From the NCBI GenBank assembly GCA_963719415.1, contig OY970383.1, positions 558,001 through 622,000 of the forward strand: a stretch of 64,000 bases of DNA. The letters are read 5' to 3'. The notes beneath the pieces are model-generated. The model saw only the letters and a program-made list of their open reading frames with translations, did not search any database and had not been told where the DNA came from. This DNA is from JAPLIS01 sp963719415 (lineage in GTDB: Bacteria; Babelota; Babeliae; Babelales; Vermiphilaceae). Numbering within the stretch: position 1 is the first letter of the stretch; each line of letters starts with the position of its first letter. Of this stretch, positions 46,367 to 55,428 are shown in pieces. Position numbers and translations under genes: made by a program.

Positions 46367-46849
46367 ATGAAATTACACCCAACTATATTATTTAGTTTTT
46401 GTCTGATTACCACTATTTACCTACATGGTGCTGACAATAGTGCTGACTATAATGCTGATACTAGTGCCATTGATAAGGTAAACGCTCAAAGACATAAGTA
46501 CATAAAATCTCGCGAGACGCAAATTCAAGGTTTTGATGCCGAGGAACCCCCTCTCAGAGATGCTTTTATGAAACAAGCTATTCTTATTGATAATAAGCGC
46601 CAAGCTGCTATTGCGACTGACGATGCTCTCTGTAAAGCCAATGGCAGGCCTATAGATAGAAAGTCTTCTTATAGAAAAAAAGCTAAAAAGAAGCATGCTG
46701 AAGAAATTCAGGCCGCCCGAGCTAATCTCATTATTCTTGAATCTCGTAGAAATAAAGCTAGACGTGAAATGAGAAGATTAACGAAAAAAATTGCTCAATC
46801 TTCTGCTCCTGCCACTATACCCGAAAAAAAACCTTGGAAATGGGAATAA
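46367..46849 (+). CDS. Small secreted basic helical protein
   Basis: 160 residues. Signal peptide MKLHPTILFSFCLITTIYLHG belongs to a shared MKL-x-ILF-x-FCLI leader family (see 47430 and 48533). The mature protein is charged and helical (YRKKAKKKHAEEIQAA, RRNKARREMRRLTKK). No family recognised. Its start lies one base after the ybeY stop, so it may be translationally coupled to it. It opens the secreted-protein island. Confidence 0.6.
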   Translation: MKLHPTILFSFCLITTIYLHGADNSADYNADTSAIDKVNAQRHKYIKSRETQIQGFDAEEPPLRDAFMKQAILIDNKRQAAIATDDALCKANGRPIDRKSSYRKKAKKKHAEEIQAARANLIILESRRNKARREMRRLTKKIAQSSAPATIPEKKPWKWE

Positions 46850-46862
46850 AAAAACAAAAAAT

Positions 46863-47132
46863 TTATTTTGTCTTTTTTGACTTAGATGTCGTTTTCTTTT
46901 TTGGTATTGTAGCGCCATGCTTACGAGCTTCAGAAAGAGCGATTGCAACTGCTTGCTTACGATTTTTTACTTGAGGGCCAGATTTAGAGCCACTGTGAAG
47001 TTTGCCTTCTTTATACTCTTTCATGACCTTCTTTACCTTCGATTTTCCCGTCGTTGACTTAGTCGTTGACTTAGCTGGGGATTTGGTCGACGAACGTGAT
47101 GTACTCTTTTTGGCAGCTTTTTTCATAACCAC
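46863..47132 (-). CDS. Small Lys/Ser-rich protein with DUF6496-like core
   Basis: 89 residues. The core VKKVMKEYKEGKLHSGSKSG and VKNRKQAVAIALSEARKHGA matches a small family widely found in bacteria (DUF6496). The flanks are histone-H1-like Lys/Ser/Thr-rich tails on both sides. It is likely cytosolic and may bind nucleic acid; that is inference from charge. It is antisense to its neighbours and ends 13 bases after the convergent gene at 46849. Confidence 0.75.
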   Translation of the reverse strand: MVMKKAAKKSTSRSSTKSPAKSTTKSTTGKSKVKKVMKEYKEGKLHSGSKSGPQVKNRKQAVAIALSEARKHGATIPKKKTTSKSKKTK

Positions 47133-47429
47133 AATAACCTCCTTTACTCTTAAACATAAACTCCTACTTAATTATTATCGTATCATATCACCCAATAGAT
47201 ATGCAACAATAGGCTATTATAAAGGCTTTTTCCGAGATTTTCATACTTTCACGCTTATGTAAAATACACAATTTCTCAAGTGCCAATTTACTACAAAATA
47301 GATTCTTACCCTTTATTTTTGTCTATGCTTTTATTATTAGAATCTATCAAAAAATTGACTTATACACATACTCTAGTATCTTGTGTCCAGAATATATATT
47401 TAACAACCTCTTTACTCAAAAGACTTTTT

Positions 47430-48398
47430 ATGAAATTACATGCAATTATATTATTTAATTTTTGTCTAATCGCTAACAGCCTACATACTGCATATGATGA
47501 AGATCCTCGTGTTGGCACTCTTCTTGACGATTTTACTATTTTTCTTCATGCTGCAAGCGATAGACTTGCGACAGCGCAAGCTGATCATGTTGTTCATGAT
47601 CGTATTCTTGAAGATAATTTTACTACCTATAAAGAAGCTGTAGAAGAAAAACTTGCTGCAGAATATACCACTTGTGCTCAGAATACTGATCTTATAGTTT
47701 CTTATTATGCTCCAGCTAATCACAGTACCTCTCAAGCTATCAAACGCGCTAAAGATAAGCTTGCACGCAATTATGCTGCTAATAATCGCATTTTTACTAC
47801 TGCCAAGCTTACTGCGGCTCGTGATTGTGCTGCTGCTGAGGGCGCTCTTGCTCGAAAGCTTTTAGCAGCCGATTTGGATGCTCATACAATTATTCCTGCT
47901 TTCTATTCTTCCATTTCTCTTCCTCTTTTTTCTGCTATTATTAATGATCCTTCTACTAATAATAGCACCAGAAATAACTCTTTTGATTTTGCCATATATG
48001 AAGTTAATCTTAACAGTGCTCGCCATATCAGAAATAAATCTCTTGGTTATGCTGCTGCCAAAAACACACGGCGATCTCTTCCTGAGCTTATGAGTGCCCG
48101 AGCTATAAAGACTAAGCTTAATCGAGAAGCTGCTGCCGCCAACCTTCGTGAACTCGCTGCTAGTGGCTTTGATATTTCTAGCCTTGAGTCTGCTTCTTTA
48201 GATTTCGATCTTCCTCCTCCTGCTTATATTGCTCCTATTGCTCTTCCCTATCCTCTCCACGCAAAAATACCTGTTCACTTTTCTGATCATCAAAAATCTG
48301 CGCGAGCTACTATTCCTGCTCAAGGCCCTGATCGTAGACACTTATTTTTTAAATCATTCGAAGAAGAAAAAGAGTTTAAAGAAAATATTCAAGGCTAA
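47430..48398 (+). CDS. Ala-rich secreted protein
   Basis: 322 residues from MKLHAIILFNFCLIANSL, a signal peptide of the shared leader family; an in-frame ATG 50 codons upstream lacks leader character. The mature protein is almost wholly helical and Ala-rich (ARDCAAAEGALARKLLAADL, REAAAANLRELAASGF). It ends with a Pro-rich and charged tail. No catalytic motif. Similar in style to 48533 and 52292. Confidence 0.65.
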   Translation: MKLHAIILFNFCLIANSLHTAYDEDPRVGTLLDDFTIFLHAASDRLATAQADHVVHDRILEDNFTTYKEAVEEKLAAEYTTCAQNTDLIVSYYAPANHSTSQAIKRAKDKLARNYAANNRIFTTAKLTAARDCAAAEGALARKLLAADLDAHTIIPAFYSSISLPLFSAIINDPSTNNSTRNNSFDFAIYEVNLNSARHIRNKSLGYAAAKNTRRSLPELMSARAIKTKLNREAAAANLRELAASGFDISSLESASLDFDLPPPAYIAPIALPYPLHAKIPVHFSDHQKSARATIPAQGPDRRHLFFKSFEEEKEFKENIQG

Positions 48399-48532
48399 TA
48401 CCAGATCACTAAATTTATTTAGTTAAGATAAACTTAGCCCGAACAAGCAATACTTTTTATGGACATTATAAGTTAGGCATGTTAAATAAAAAACATATAT
48501 TTTTAACTTTTCACTTAAAAAAGGTGTTTTTT

Positions 48533-49162
48533 ATGAAGCTACGTTTCATGATATTGTTTAATTTTTGTTTGATTGCTAGTAGCCTAAATACCGTTCATGC
48601 TGCTCATGGGCCTGTTCCTGATGCTAAGCTTATTGCAGAAGTCAATGCTCGTCTTAACTCTATTGAGGCTAGTCTTGCTGCTGAGCTTGCAACTATTAAT
48701 GCTAAACTTGAAGCTGATAAACAGGTAATTGCCCGTAGAGAAGCTGATATTAAAACTGAACTTTCTCGTACTCTTGCTACTATTAAACAATCGTGTACTA
48801 ATGCCAAACTTAATATTAATCGTAATCGCGCTGCGAATGGTGACGTTGTTGCTAACGTTCAAATTACTGGCGCAGAGTATCAAGCCCATATCTGTACTAA
48901 GCAAGCTAATGAGCACGCTGCTGATCGTCAAGCAAGTGCTAGTAGTCTACTTGTTTGCGCTAATTATGAAGCCCATCTTGCCACTAAAGGGGCCGAGGAT
49001 CGCGCTGCGCTTGCTCGTACCCATGCTAAATATAGACTTAGACTAACCCCTCATCATCATGCCGGTTTCGCTGTTTATAATCCTCCAGCTGCTCCAGCTG
49101 CCGCCGCTATTCCTGCTGTTATTCTAGCTCTAGGCACTAATCCTGATGTGTTAACAACTTAA
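48533..49162 (+). CDS. Ala-rich secreted coiled-coil protein
   Basis: 209 residues from MKLRFMILFNFCLIASSL (shared leader family; an AAAAAGG site lies before it). The mature part is a helical Ala/Glu/Lys protein (LNSIEASLAAELATINAKLE, EADIKTELSRTLATIKQS) with a Pro/Ala-rich end (NPPAAPAAAAIPAV). Heptad-like spacing suggests a coiled coil. Function unknown. A UUCG-loop terminator follows. Confidence 0.65.
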   Translation: MKLRFMILFNFCLIASSLNTVHAAHGPVPDAKLIAEVNARLNSIEASLAAELATINAKLEADKQVIARREADIKTELSRTLATIKQSCTNAKLNINRNRAANGDVVANVQITGAEYQAHICTKQANEHAADRQASASSLLVCANYEAHLATKGAEDRAALARTHAKYRLRLTPHHHAGFAVYNPPAAPAAAAIPAVILALGTNPDVLTT

Positions 49163-49206
49163 AACATCTCATCTACGCGCAATTATGTATAAACGATAAT
49201 CTTAAC

Positions 49207-49232
49207 AGCACCTCTTCGGAGGTGCTTATTAT
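49207..49232. terminator. UUCG tetraloop terminator
   Basis: AGCACCTC-TTCG-GAGGTGCT, a perfect 8-bp stem with an exceptionally stable loop, followed by TATTATTTC. It lies between convergent genes ending at 49162 and 49265. Confidence 0.85.
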
Positions 49233-49264
49233 TTCAAAAGTTACCAACTATCTCTCTTTTCTGT

Positions 49265-50539
49265 TTACGAAATTAAACATTTTTTTGAACTGCTTCTTTT
49301 TCCAGAAAAATAGTTTTTTTTCTGCGTTTTTTTTCTCTGAAGAGGCTGAGTATCAAACATATCTGGTATAGCTTCTACAACAACAAACTCTTTTTCATCG
49401 ATAACAGCACCTGTGCCTAAATCCTCTTTGCGGTCATCTTCTTCTCTAAGGAGCCCATAGTGATGCAAAAATTTAGGCGTACACCGCGCTACAGTACTGA
49501 GCAAGTGAGACAAGTCGCCTCCTTCTTCATCGACAAGTGCTGGATACAAAGAAGGTGGGGTATTTTCACCAGCATACTTTACAATAATATCTGCGACACT
49601 ACTAATCAATCCCTGGTTTTCTATAAGCTCTTTAAGTGCAAGTTGCGGACGTTGATTAAACGTTTTTAGTGACATGGTTAATTCATGAGAAAGTAATTGA
49701 GCGCGAGCGAGTTTTACATCAACAACAATTGCATCAAAACCTTTAAGTAAATCGCGACTTATTCTCATAAGACAATCTCGAGGAGTTTGTTGTCTTTCTC
49801 TATCCAAAATATCCACTTGTTGTGATGACCACCATATTAATGCTCTTGCCTTTTTAAAAAAAGAATCTGTTTTTTCATATTGTGCTCTTAAACATAAAAA
49901 ATAAAGCGGACTACGTCCTAAATCATCTAATGAAAGGGGTTCTGCCGAAGTATGATCACACAATAACGCTACTACTTCTGGAGAATGTTCATGAGATCCC
50001 GCAGCATAATGCAATGCTTTAGGCCCTGTTGATGGTAAATCATCATCAGGGCCTAAAGTTTTTTTAACATTAACATCGGCATGAGCATCCAAAAGCAATT
50101 GCGCTACTTTAGGCGAAAAAGCAAAAAACAAGGGGGTCATTCCTAAATTAAAGAAAAACCCATTTACCGGCGCTCCATGAGTTAAGCACGTTTCAATAAA
50201 GGGAATATTATTTTTCGTACATGCCAAACTTAATAAAGTCACAGAAAGCAAATTACCGTCTAATATATTAATATTAGCACCAGCATCAATTAATTCTTGT
50301 ATTCTATCTATTGTCTCTTGATACCAATCATCCTTAGAATCTACAAAAAGATCAATGAGCTGTTTGGTTAATTGATCTTCATATTTATCTGAATTCTTCA
50401 ACGTAATAAGTTCTTCAACCCATCGATCTTCACAACTTATTACTTCTTTTACTACTTCTGATTCTTTTTCTTTATTTTCTTCTGCAGCAAATAAACTAAT
50501 TATAGAAAACAGGATAATTATCGTTAGCCTATACTTCAT
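49265..50539 (-). CDS. Secreted ankyrin-repeat protein ending in a CaaX box (copy 1)
   Basis: 424 residues. Leader MKYRLTIIILFSIISLFAA is a signal peptide. Several ankyrin repeats follow (LIDAGANINILDG, FIETCLTHGAPVNGFFFNLG, AQLLLDAHADVNVKK, ALHYAAGSHEHSPEVVALLC, DLGRSPLYFLC). Next come a helical region and LISSVADIIVKYAGE, a motif that recurs in the neighbouring family. The protein ends in a polybasic segment plus KKCLIS, a CaaX prenylation box. Ankyrin plus CaaX is known from Legionella AnkB, a host-farnesylated effector. A close paralog is at 53100. I infer export into a host cell, which the sequence alone cannot prove. Confidence 0.85.
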   Translation of the reverse strand: MKYRLTIIILFSIISLFAAEENKEKESEVVKEVISCEDRWVEELITLKNSDKYEDQLTKQLIDLFVDSKDDWYQETIDRIQELIDAGANINILDGNLLSVTLLSLACTKNNIPFIETCLTHGAPVNGFFFNLGMTPLFFAFSPKVAQLLLDAHADVNVKKTLGPDDDLPSTGPKALHYAAGSHEHSPEVVALLCDHTSAEPLSLDDLGRSPLYFLCLRAQYEKTDSFFKKARALIWWSSQQVDILDRERQQTPRDCLMRISRDLLKGFDAIVVDVKLARAQLLSHELTMSLKTFNQRPQLALKELIENQGLISSVADIIVKYAGENTPPSLYPALVDEEGGDLSHLLSTVARCTPKFLHHYGLLREEDDRKEDLGTGAVIDEKEFVVVEAIPDMFDTQPLQRKKTQKKNYFSGKRSSSKKCLIS

Positions 50540-50568
50540 TCTATATCCTTTACCTATTAAAACATGCG

Positions 50569-51333
50569 TTAATTCAACGATATTTCTACATTCTTAATTT
50601 TTTGAACCTTCTGAAGCAACAAATACCCTTTTGGACCTAATAAATATCTATATACCAAATCCTGCATAGATTTTATAAGCGGGAAACCATTGCTTCTCTG
50701 TGAATGTAAACCAATACAATCCACATTCATTTCCGATTGCTTTGCAACATCGAACAAAAACTCATCAAATGTTGCTGTAGGCGATACCATTAGCATTAGA
50801 TCGGATTGATATTTCAGTCGTCTTATAATTATTTGATGTTGGCGATCAATTCCATAATCAATAAGCATAGGATCACGAAAATCATAACTCTCTACTATTC
50901 CAATTACTGCAGGTAATAATACATCATTAAGTGCTTCATAGAGAGCAAATTGAAAAGTTTTTGGCATTGGTCGCGGCAACTGTTTTTGTCGTTTCTCTAT
51001 GGCCCATGGCTCTAAAACTTTTTTGATGTATCCACACCAATCTTGGTTTATAACACATGACTCATTAATAGCATGCTCCTTACAATACTTGCTAAATGCC
51101 ATGGGCGGCAACTCATGGGGGCAACTCTCCAACAATTCACGCTGAAAATCATCACCATGGTCTATCAAAGCTTTACCTTTTTTGGAAAGATAATTAAAAA
51201 CACCAGGAAAAGTAGAGTAAATACTAAAGGGATCCTTTGCAACCAGATCTTTTTCAGAAAAATTTTCATACGCGCAAAATAAGGTTGACGTAACATTAAT
51301 TGCAAAAAAAACAAAAAAAATATGCTTAATCAT
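50569..51333 (-). CDS. Secreted protein with ubiquitin-like C-terminal region (P1)
   Basis: 254 residues; first of four paralogs in this cluster. Leader MIKHIFFVFFAINVTSTLFCA is a signal peptide shared by all. A helical domain (PWAIEKRQKQLPRPMPKTF) and LLPAVIGIVESYDF follow. The C-terminal ~85 residues read HQIIIRRL, LMLMVSPTATFDEFLFDVAK, VDCIGLHS, LIKSMQDLVYRYLL, GYLLLQ. That is a beta-beta-helix-beta-3/10-beta order like ubiquitin, but without a Gly-Gly end. It starts 30 bases upstream of the ankyrin gene and is probably in one operon. Confidence 0.7.
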   Translation of the reverse strand: MIKHIFFVFFAINVTSTLFCAYENFSEKDLVAKDPFSIYSTFPGVFNYLSKKGKALIDHGDDFQRELLESCPHELPPMAFSKYCKEHAINESCVINQDWCGYIKKVLEPWAIEKRQKQLPRPMPKTFQFALYEALNDVLLPAVIGIVESYDFRDPMLIDYGIDRQHQIIIRRLKYQSDLMLMVSPTATFDEFLFDVAKQSEMNVDCIGLHSQRSNGFPLIKSMQDLVYRYLLGPKGYLLLQKVQKIKNVEISLN

Positions 51334-51355
51334 TCTACTTCAATAACATCAATTT

Positions 51356-51451
51356 TTAATCTACTTCGAGAAAATCAACATCAAAACAAGCATCTCCCTC
51401 AAGTCCACGGTTATCAGCAGCAGCATCTTGGGCAACACATTCGAGCGTCAT
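51356..51451 (-). pseudogene. C-terminal remnant of the Ala-rich secreted gene
   Basis: A short frame ends AAADNRGLEGDACFDVDFLE-VD, close to the C-terminus AAYSYGVEGDLCFDVDSIE-VE of the gene at 52292. Neighbouring non-coding DNA is shared too: CCTCACGCAATAAACAAAGT near 51460 recurs near 53054. This is evidence of a duplicated block in which the Ala-rich gene was lost from one copy. Confidence 0.7.
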
Positions 51452-51506
51452 TCTGTTTTACCTCACGCAATAAACAAAGTCAATAACAAAATTCTCTATT
51501 TTAATA

Positions 51507-52295
51507 TCACCAGTAGAGGATCTTCTCTTCTGCAGGAAAACTATATATTCTTTTTGGCATATTATTAATAAGGTGCCCATTCGCATCACTTCTTGTATCA
51601 AGAACCAAATGCCCTTTTCGATCTAGCAAGCCCCTATACACCAGGTGCTGCATCGATTCTATAAGCAAACCGTCTTTGGCTGAATATAATATAACACGAT
51701 CTCGAGCTATGCTTGCTTGCTCTCCAACCTCAGATAAAAATTGCTCAAATGTTGTTGTAGGTAATACTTTTATCATGAGCTCAGGATGAATGGGATGATA
51801 AGGGATATATTGAGATGGCAAGCTCAATATTATCTTTACTTCATGCACATCTTCAACTCCATGATCCATCGGTGTAGTCTCATAACTATAATCTTTTACT
51901 ATTCTAACTACTTCAGGTAAAAATAATACATTTCTAAGTGCTCCATCTAGCACGTACTGAAAAGTATTACATTGTCGCAGCAATTGCCTTTCTCGCGCTT
52001 CTATAGCCCATGGCTCTAATGCCCTTTGAGCATACTCCCTCAAGTTACTATATGATGAGTCAAATGGCATAGGTGGCTGGCTATCCGAATAGACCTGCAA
52101 CAACTTGTGACGAAAAAGTTCAGCCCATTCTTTTGTCTTTTCAGAATCAAGCCCGCTTGCCATTTCAGAATCTGAATAACTGCCAACAACTGTATAAAAC
52201 CATCTATAATAAATATTAAAAGGTCTTTTGTGCGCGCAAAATAAGGTTGATGTAACATTAATTACAACAAAAACAAAAAAAATATGCTTAATCAT
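51507..52295 (-). CDS. Secreted protein with ubiquitin-like C-terminal region (P2)
   Basis: 262 residues. Leader MIKHIFFVFVVINVTSTLFCA. The body has PWAIEARERQLLRQCNTF and LPEVVRIVKDYSYETTPMDHG. The C-terminal region has EVKIIL, LMIKVLPTTTFEQFLSEVGE, DRVILYSAKDGLLIESMQHL, LVYRGLL and GHLVLD, again in ubiquitin-like order. A 35-residue extension follows the last strand. Its ATG overlaps the stop of the Ala-rich gene by four bases (ATGA), so the two are translated together. Confidence 0.7.
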   Translation of the reverse strand: MIKHIFFVFVVINVTSTLFCAHKRPFNIYYRWFYTVVGSYSDSEMASGLDSEKTKEWAELFRHKLLQVYSDSQPPMPFDSSYSNLREYAQRALEPWAIEARERQLLRQCNTFQYVLDGALRNVLFLPEVVRIVKDYSYETTPMDHGVEDVHEVKIILSLPSQYIPYHPIHPELMIKVLPTTTFEQFLSEVGEQASIARDRVILYSAKDGLLIESMQHLVYRGLLDRKGHLVLDTRSDANGHLINNMPKRIYSFPAEEKILYW

Positions 52296-52996
52296 TCTAC
52301 TTCAATAGAATCAACATCAAAACAAAGATCCCCCTCAACTCCATAGCTATAAGCAGCTTCAGGAGCAATAAAAACAAAATCGTCACCATCTTCAGCCTCA
52401 TCATCTTCAGGATTAGCATTAGAATCAGCAACTACAGGATTCTTAACAGCGATACGAGCTGCTGCAAGGCGATACGCCGCAAAAGCAGCATCAATCTGAG
52501 AAATAAAAACAACAGAACCTCCGGCGTGAGAAGCAAGAACAGCTTTATTTATATCGGCTGCAAGGCGATTTGCAGCAAGAGAAACTGCAGGATCAGCGGC
52601 ACGAGCAGCTGCTGTAAAAGCTTTTGCGTGATCAACATTTGGAATAGCGGCAAAGTCGATAGCGAAACCAGAACAAGCAGCAAGATTAGCAACAGTACAA
52701 ACAACTCGAGCACGAGCAGCCGCAGCACGATCAGTTAAAGGGGTATCAGGAGTATCTGCAGCAATTAAATTAGCTGCATCCAAATAACCAGCACCTTTAG
52801 CGGCAAAATTAACAGCACAACCAAGCCTAGTATTAGCCCAGCAATATGCTTTAAATGCACGATCCGAGTCAGGATCACTGTCAGCACGAAGCTCAGCAAG
52901 AGCAGAGTCACGAGCATGAGCAATAGCATATTCGCTAGCCAATAAGCTGCCGGGGGTAAAACAGATACCAAATAGTACAATTAAATGTAATTTCAT
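52292..52996 (-). CDS. Ala-rich secreted protein, coupled to P2
   Basis: 234 residues from the ATG of MKLHLIVLFGICFTPGSLLA (AAGG site in front; a TTG two codons upstream is not needed). The signal peptide resembles the leader family of the plus-strand Ala-rich genes. The mature protein is Ala/Asp-rich and helical (SALAELRADSDPDSDRAFKA, AADTPDTPLTDRAAAARARV) with an acidic tail (NPEDDEAEDGDDFVF). The C-terminus VEGDLCFDVDSIE is duplicated as a remnant at 51356. Confidence 0.65.
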   Translation of the reverse strand: MKLHLIVLFGICFTPGSLLASEYAIAHARDSALAELRADSDPDSDRAFKAYCWANTRLGCAVNFAAKGAGYLDAANLIAADTPDTPLTDRAAAARARVVCTVANLAACSGFAIDFAAIPNVDHAKAFTAAARAADPAVSLAANRLAADINKAVLASHAGGSVVFISQIDAAFAAYRLAAARIAVKNPVVADSNANPEDDEAEDGDDFVFIAPEAAYSYGVEGDLCFDVDSIEVE

Positions 52997-53099
52997 AAGC
53001 AACCTTTAAGTAAAAAAAGTTATTAAACATATACCTATTCGAAGAACATTATATTTCTACCTCACGCAATAAATAAAGTCAATAACATAGCTTTAGTTC

Positions 53100-54392
53100 T
53101 CACGAAATTAAACATTTTTTTGAACTACTTTTTTTTCCAGAAAAGTAGTTTTTTTTCTGCGTTTTTTTTCTCTGAACAGGCTGAGTATCGAACATATCGA
53201 GTACGGCTTCTACAAAAACAAAGTCTTTTCCATCGACAATAGCATCCCCGGCTAGAATATCTTCGTCATCATCATCTATAACAGGCCTAGAGTGAGGCAA
53301 AAATTTAGGTGTACACCGCGCTACAGCACTGAGCAAGTGAGACAAGTCGCCTCCTTCTTGATCAATAAGTGCTGGATATAAAGAAAGCGGCGTATTTTCA
53401 CCGGCATACCCTAGAACAATATCCGAAATACCGCAAATCAATCCCTGGTTTTCTATAAGCTCTTTAAGTGCAAGTTGCGGACGTTGGTTAAACATTTTTA
53501 GTGACATGGTTAATTCATAGGGAAGTAGTTGAGCGCGAGCGAGTTTTACATCACCAACAATTGCATCAAAACCTTTAAGTAAATCACGACATATTCTCAT
53601 AAGACAATCTCGAGGAGTTTGTTGTCTTTCTCTATCCAAAATATCCACTTGTTGTGATGACCACCATATTAATGCTCTTGCCTTTTTAAAAAAAGAATCT
53701 ATTTTTTCATATTGTGCTCCTAAACATAAAAAATAAAGCGGACTACGTCCTAAATCATCTAATGAAAGGGGTTCTGCCGGAGTATGATCACACAATAACG
53801 CTACTACTTCTGGAGGATGATCATGAGATCCCGCAGCAGCATGGAGTGCTTTCGATCCTACTGATACAAAATCAGAATCACGATCTTCCAATGTTTTTTT
53901 AACATTAACATCGGCATGAGCATCCAAAAGCAATTGCGCTGCTTCAGGCGAAAGAGCAAAAAACAAGGGGGTCATTCCTAAATTAAAGAAAAACCCATTT
54001 ACCGGCGCTCCATAAGTTAAACACGTTTTAATAAAAGAAATATTATTTTGCAGACATGCCGCACTTAAAAAAATCTGCGCAAACAGATCATCATCGAAAG
54101 CTTTAATATTAGCGCCAGCATCAATCAATTCTTGCATTCTGTCCACTATCTCTTGATTCCATGGAAAATGATTATCTCTATCTACAACAAGCCCAACTAG
54201 TTCGCAAGTTAATTGATCTTCATAGTTATCAGAATTGATCAACGCATTCAGTTTTTTTTCATAACTTGTTGCCTCTTTTATTGCTTCAGCTTCTTTTTCT
54301 TTATTTTCTTCTGCTGCAAATAAACTCGTTATGGAAAACAGGATAATTATCGTTAATCTACCAAGAGAGAGAACGCTGAGAGTACGCGTCAT
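53100..54392 (-). CDS. Secreted ankyrin-repeat protein ending in a CaaX box (copy 2)
   Basis: 430 residues; closely similar to the gene at 49265 along its whole length. The leader contains LTIIILFSITSLFAAEENKE. Ankyrin repeats (LIDAGANIKAFDD, FIKTCLTYGAPVNGFFFNLG, AQLLLDAHADVNVKK) are followed by GISDIVLGYAGE and a polybasic end with SSSKKCLIS. AGGTGG lies before the ATG. The C-terminal CaaX box is conserved while other parts diverge (for example LEDRDSDFVSV in place of LGPDDDLPST), suggesting it is maintained. It is preceded by P3, 30 bases upstream, as copy 1 is by P1. Confidence 0.85.
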   Translation of the reverse strand: MTRTLSVLSLGRLTIIILFSITSLFAAEENKEKEAEAIKEATSYEKKLNALINSDNYEDQLTCELVGLVVDRDNHFPWNQEIVDRMQELIDAGANIKAFDDDLFAQIFLSAACLQNNISFIKTCLTYGAPVNGFFFNLGMTPLFFALSPEAAQLLLDAHADVNVKKTLEDRDSDFVSVGSKALHAAAGSHDHPPEVVALLCDHTPAEPLSLDDLGRSPLYFLCLGAQYEKIDSFFKKARALIWWSSQQVDILDRERQQTPRDCLMRICRDLLKGFDAIVGDVKLARAQLLPYELTMSLKMFNQRPQLALKELIENQGLICGISDIVLGYAGENTPLSLYPALIDQEGGDLSHLLSAVARCTPKFLPHSRPVIDDDDEDILAGDAIVDGKDFVFVEAVLDMFDTQPVQRKKTQKKNYFSGKKSSSKKCLIS

Positions 54393-54421
54393 ACTACCAC
54401 CTGCAACTGTTCATGTATTGT

Positions 54422-55207
54422 TTAATTTTTTTGTTCTTCAAAAACTTCTTTTTTTTCAAGCATAAGACCGCCACCCACGCGACGCGATAGAATTGCGTAT
54501 ACCAGTTTCTTCATATCTTCCACAGGTTCCTCTATAGAATCCCAACAAGCGACAAACTTCGGCATTGAAGTCAATCGAATATTATCTACACCAATATTCG
54601 CTCGCACACCCACATCGTTCAAAAATCCACTAAATGTTGTCTCGGGTAATACCTGTACCGCGTATTCAAACGTCATCCCGTCTGAAAAATTTCGTTTTAT
54701 ATGTACAATCTGCTTACCTTCTACACCATGATCCCTAAATGTTGGCTCGTGATTATATTCTACTAGTATATTGCTCACTGACCATGACAATTTATCTTCA
54801 AGTTCATTAAAAACAGCAACGTCAATAGTATTTGGTACCGGTCGCGGCAATTGCCTTTCTCGTGCATCTATAACCCATGGCTCCAAAATATTCTTAACAT
54901 ACTTCAACAAACTATACGATCTAACACATGACTTATCAATTTTATACTTTTTACAGTATGCCTCAAATGATATAGGCGGGTGAATTTTGGAACAAGTCTG
55001 TGACAACCTTTGATGACCATGGCCACATTCAACCTCTTTCTTTACAATTTCAAGGTTATTAGGAACAGCAAAAGTCTCATAAAACCACCCATAATAAACA
55101 TCAACAGGATCCTTCCCTTCAAATGGTCTTTTGCGTGCGCAAAACAGTGTTGACGTAACATTGATTACAACAAAAAAGAAAAAAACATAGGGCTGAAAAT
55201 ATCTCAT
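54422..55207 (-). CDS. Secreted protein with ubiquitin-like C-terminal region (P3)
   Basis: 261 residues. Leader contains YVFFFFVVINVTSTLFCA. The body has PWVIDARERQLPRPVPNTI and SWSVSNILVEYNHEPTFRDH. The C-terminal region reads QIVHIKRNF, FEYAVQVLPETTFSGFLNDV, DNIRLTS, VEDMKKLVYAILS and GLMLEKK. This copy is the most diverged of the four and has a longer insertion before the late helix. AGGA precedes the ATG. A 30-base gap separates it from the ankyrin gene. Confidence 0.7.
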   Translation of the reverse strand: MRYFQPYVFFFFVVINVTSTLFCARKRPFEGKDPVDVYYGWFYETFAVPNNLEIVKKEVECGHGHQRLSQTCSKIHPPISFEAYCKKYKIDKSCVRSYSLLKYVKNILEPWVIDARERQLPRPVPNTIDVAVFNELEDKLSWSVSNILVEYNHEPTFRDHGVEGKQIVHIKRNFSDGMTFEYAVQVLPETTFSGFLNDVGVRANIGVDNIRLTSMPKFVACWDSIEEPVEDMKKLVYAILSRRVGGGLMLEKKEVFEEQKN

Positions 55208-55261
55208 GGGTATTCCTGTTTTTTACTTTATTTCTCTAAATTTTTAACCCATAAATTTTAT

Positions 55262-55416
55262 TATAGCAAAGCGCTGATAAATAACGGAGCCCCCAGCAAT
55301 AAGCTGGGGTAAAAATAACCCCAATAGTATTGCCTCGCAGAAGGCGATACTCGCAAACTTCTCAATAATAGCAACTTTAAAAAAAAAATGGGGAATTTTT
55401 AATACGCACTGCTATA
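55262..55416. mobile_element. 155-bp MITE derived from the IS630 element
   Basis: Left end TATAGCAAAGCGCTGATAAA matches the right end of the IS630 copy (TATAGCAAAGCGTTGATAAA reversed). Right end TGGGGAATTTTTAATACGCA then CTGCTATA matches its left end at 23 of 28 bases. TA flanks both ends. The interior is non-coding and includes the palindrome CCCCAGC-AATAA-GCTGGGG. The matching transposase at 28473 could mobilise it. Confidence 0.8.
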
Positions 55417-55428
55417 ATTCGACAACTT

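Noticed and set aside
47481..48931. Several antisense frames opposite the Ala-rich genes
   Set aside because: They arise from the biased GCT/GCA codon use of the plus-strand genes and lack starts, ribosome sites and family motifs.
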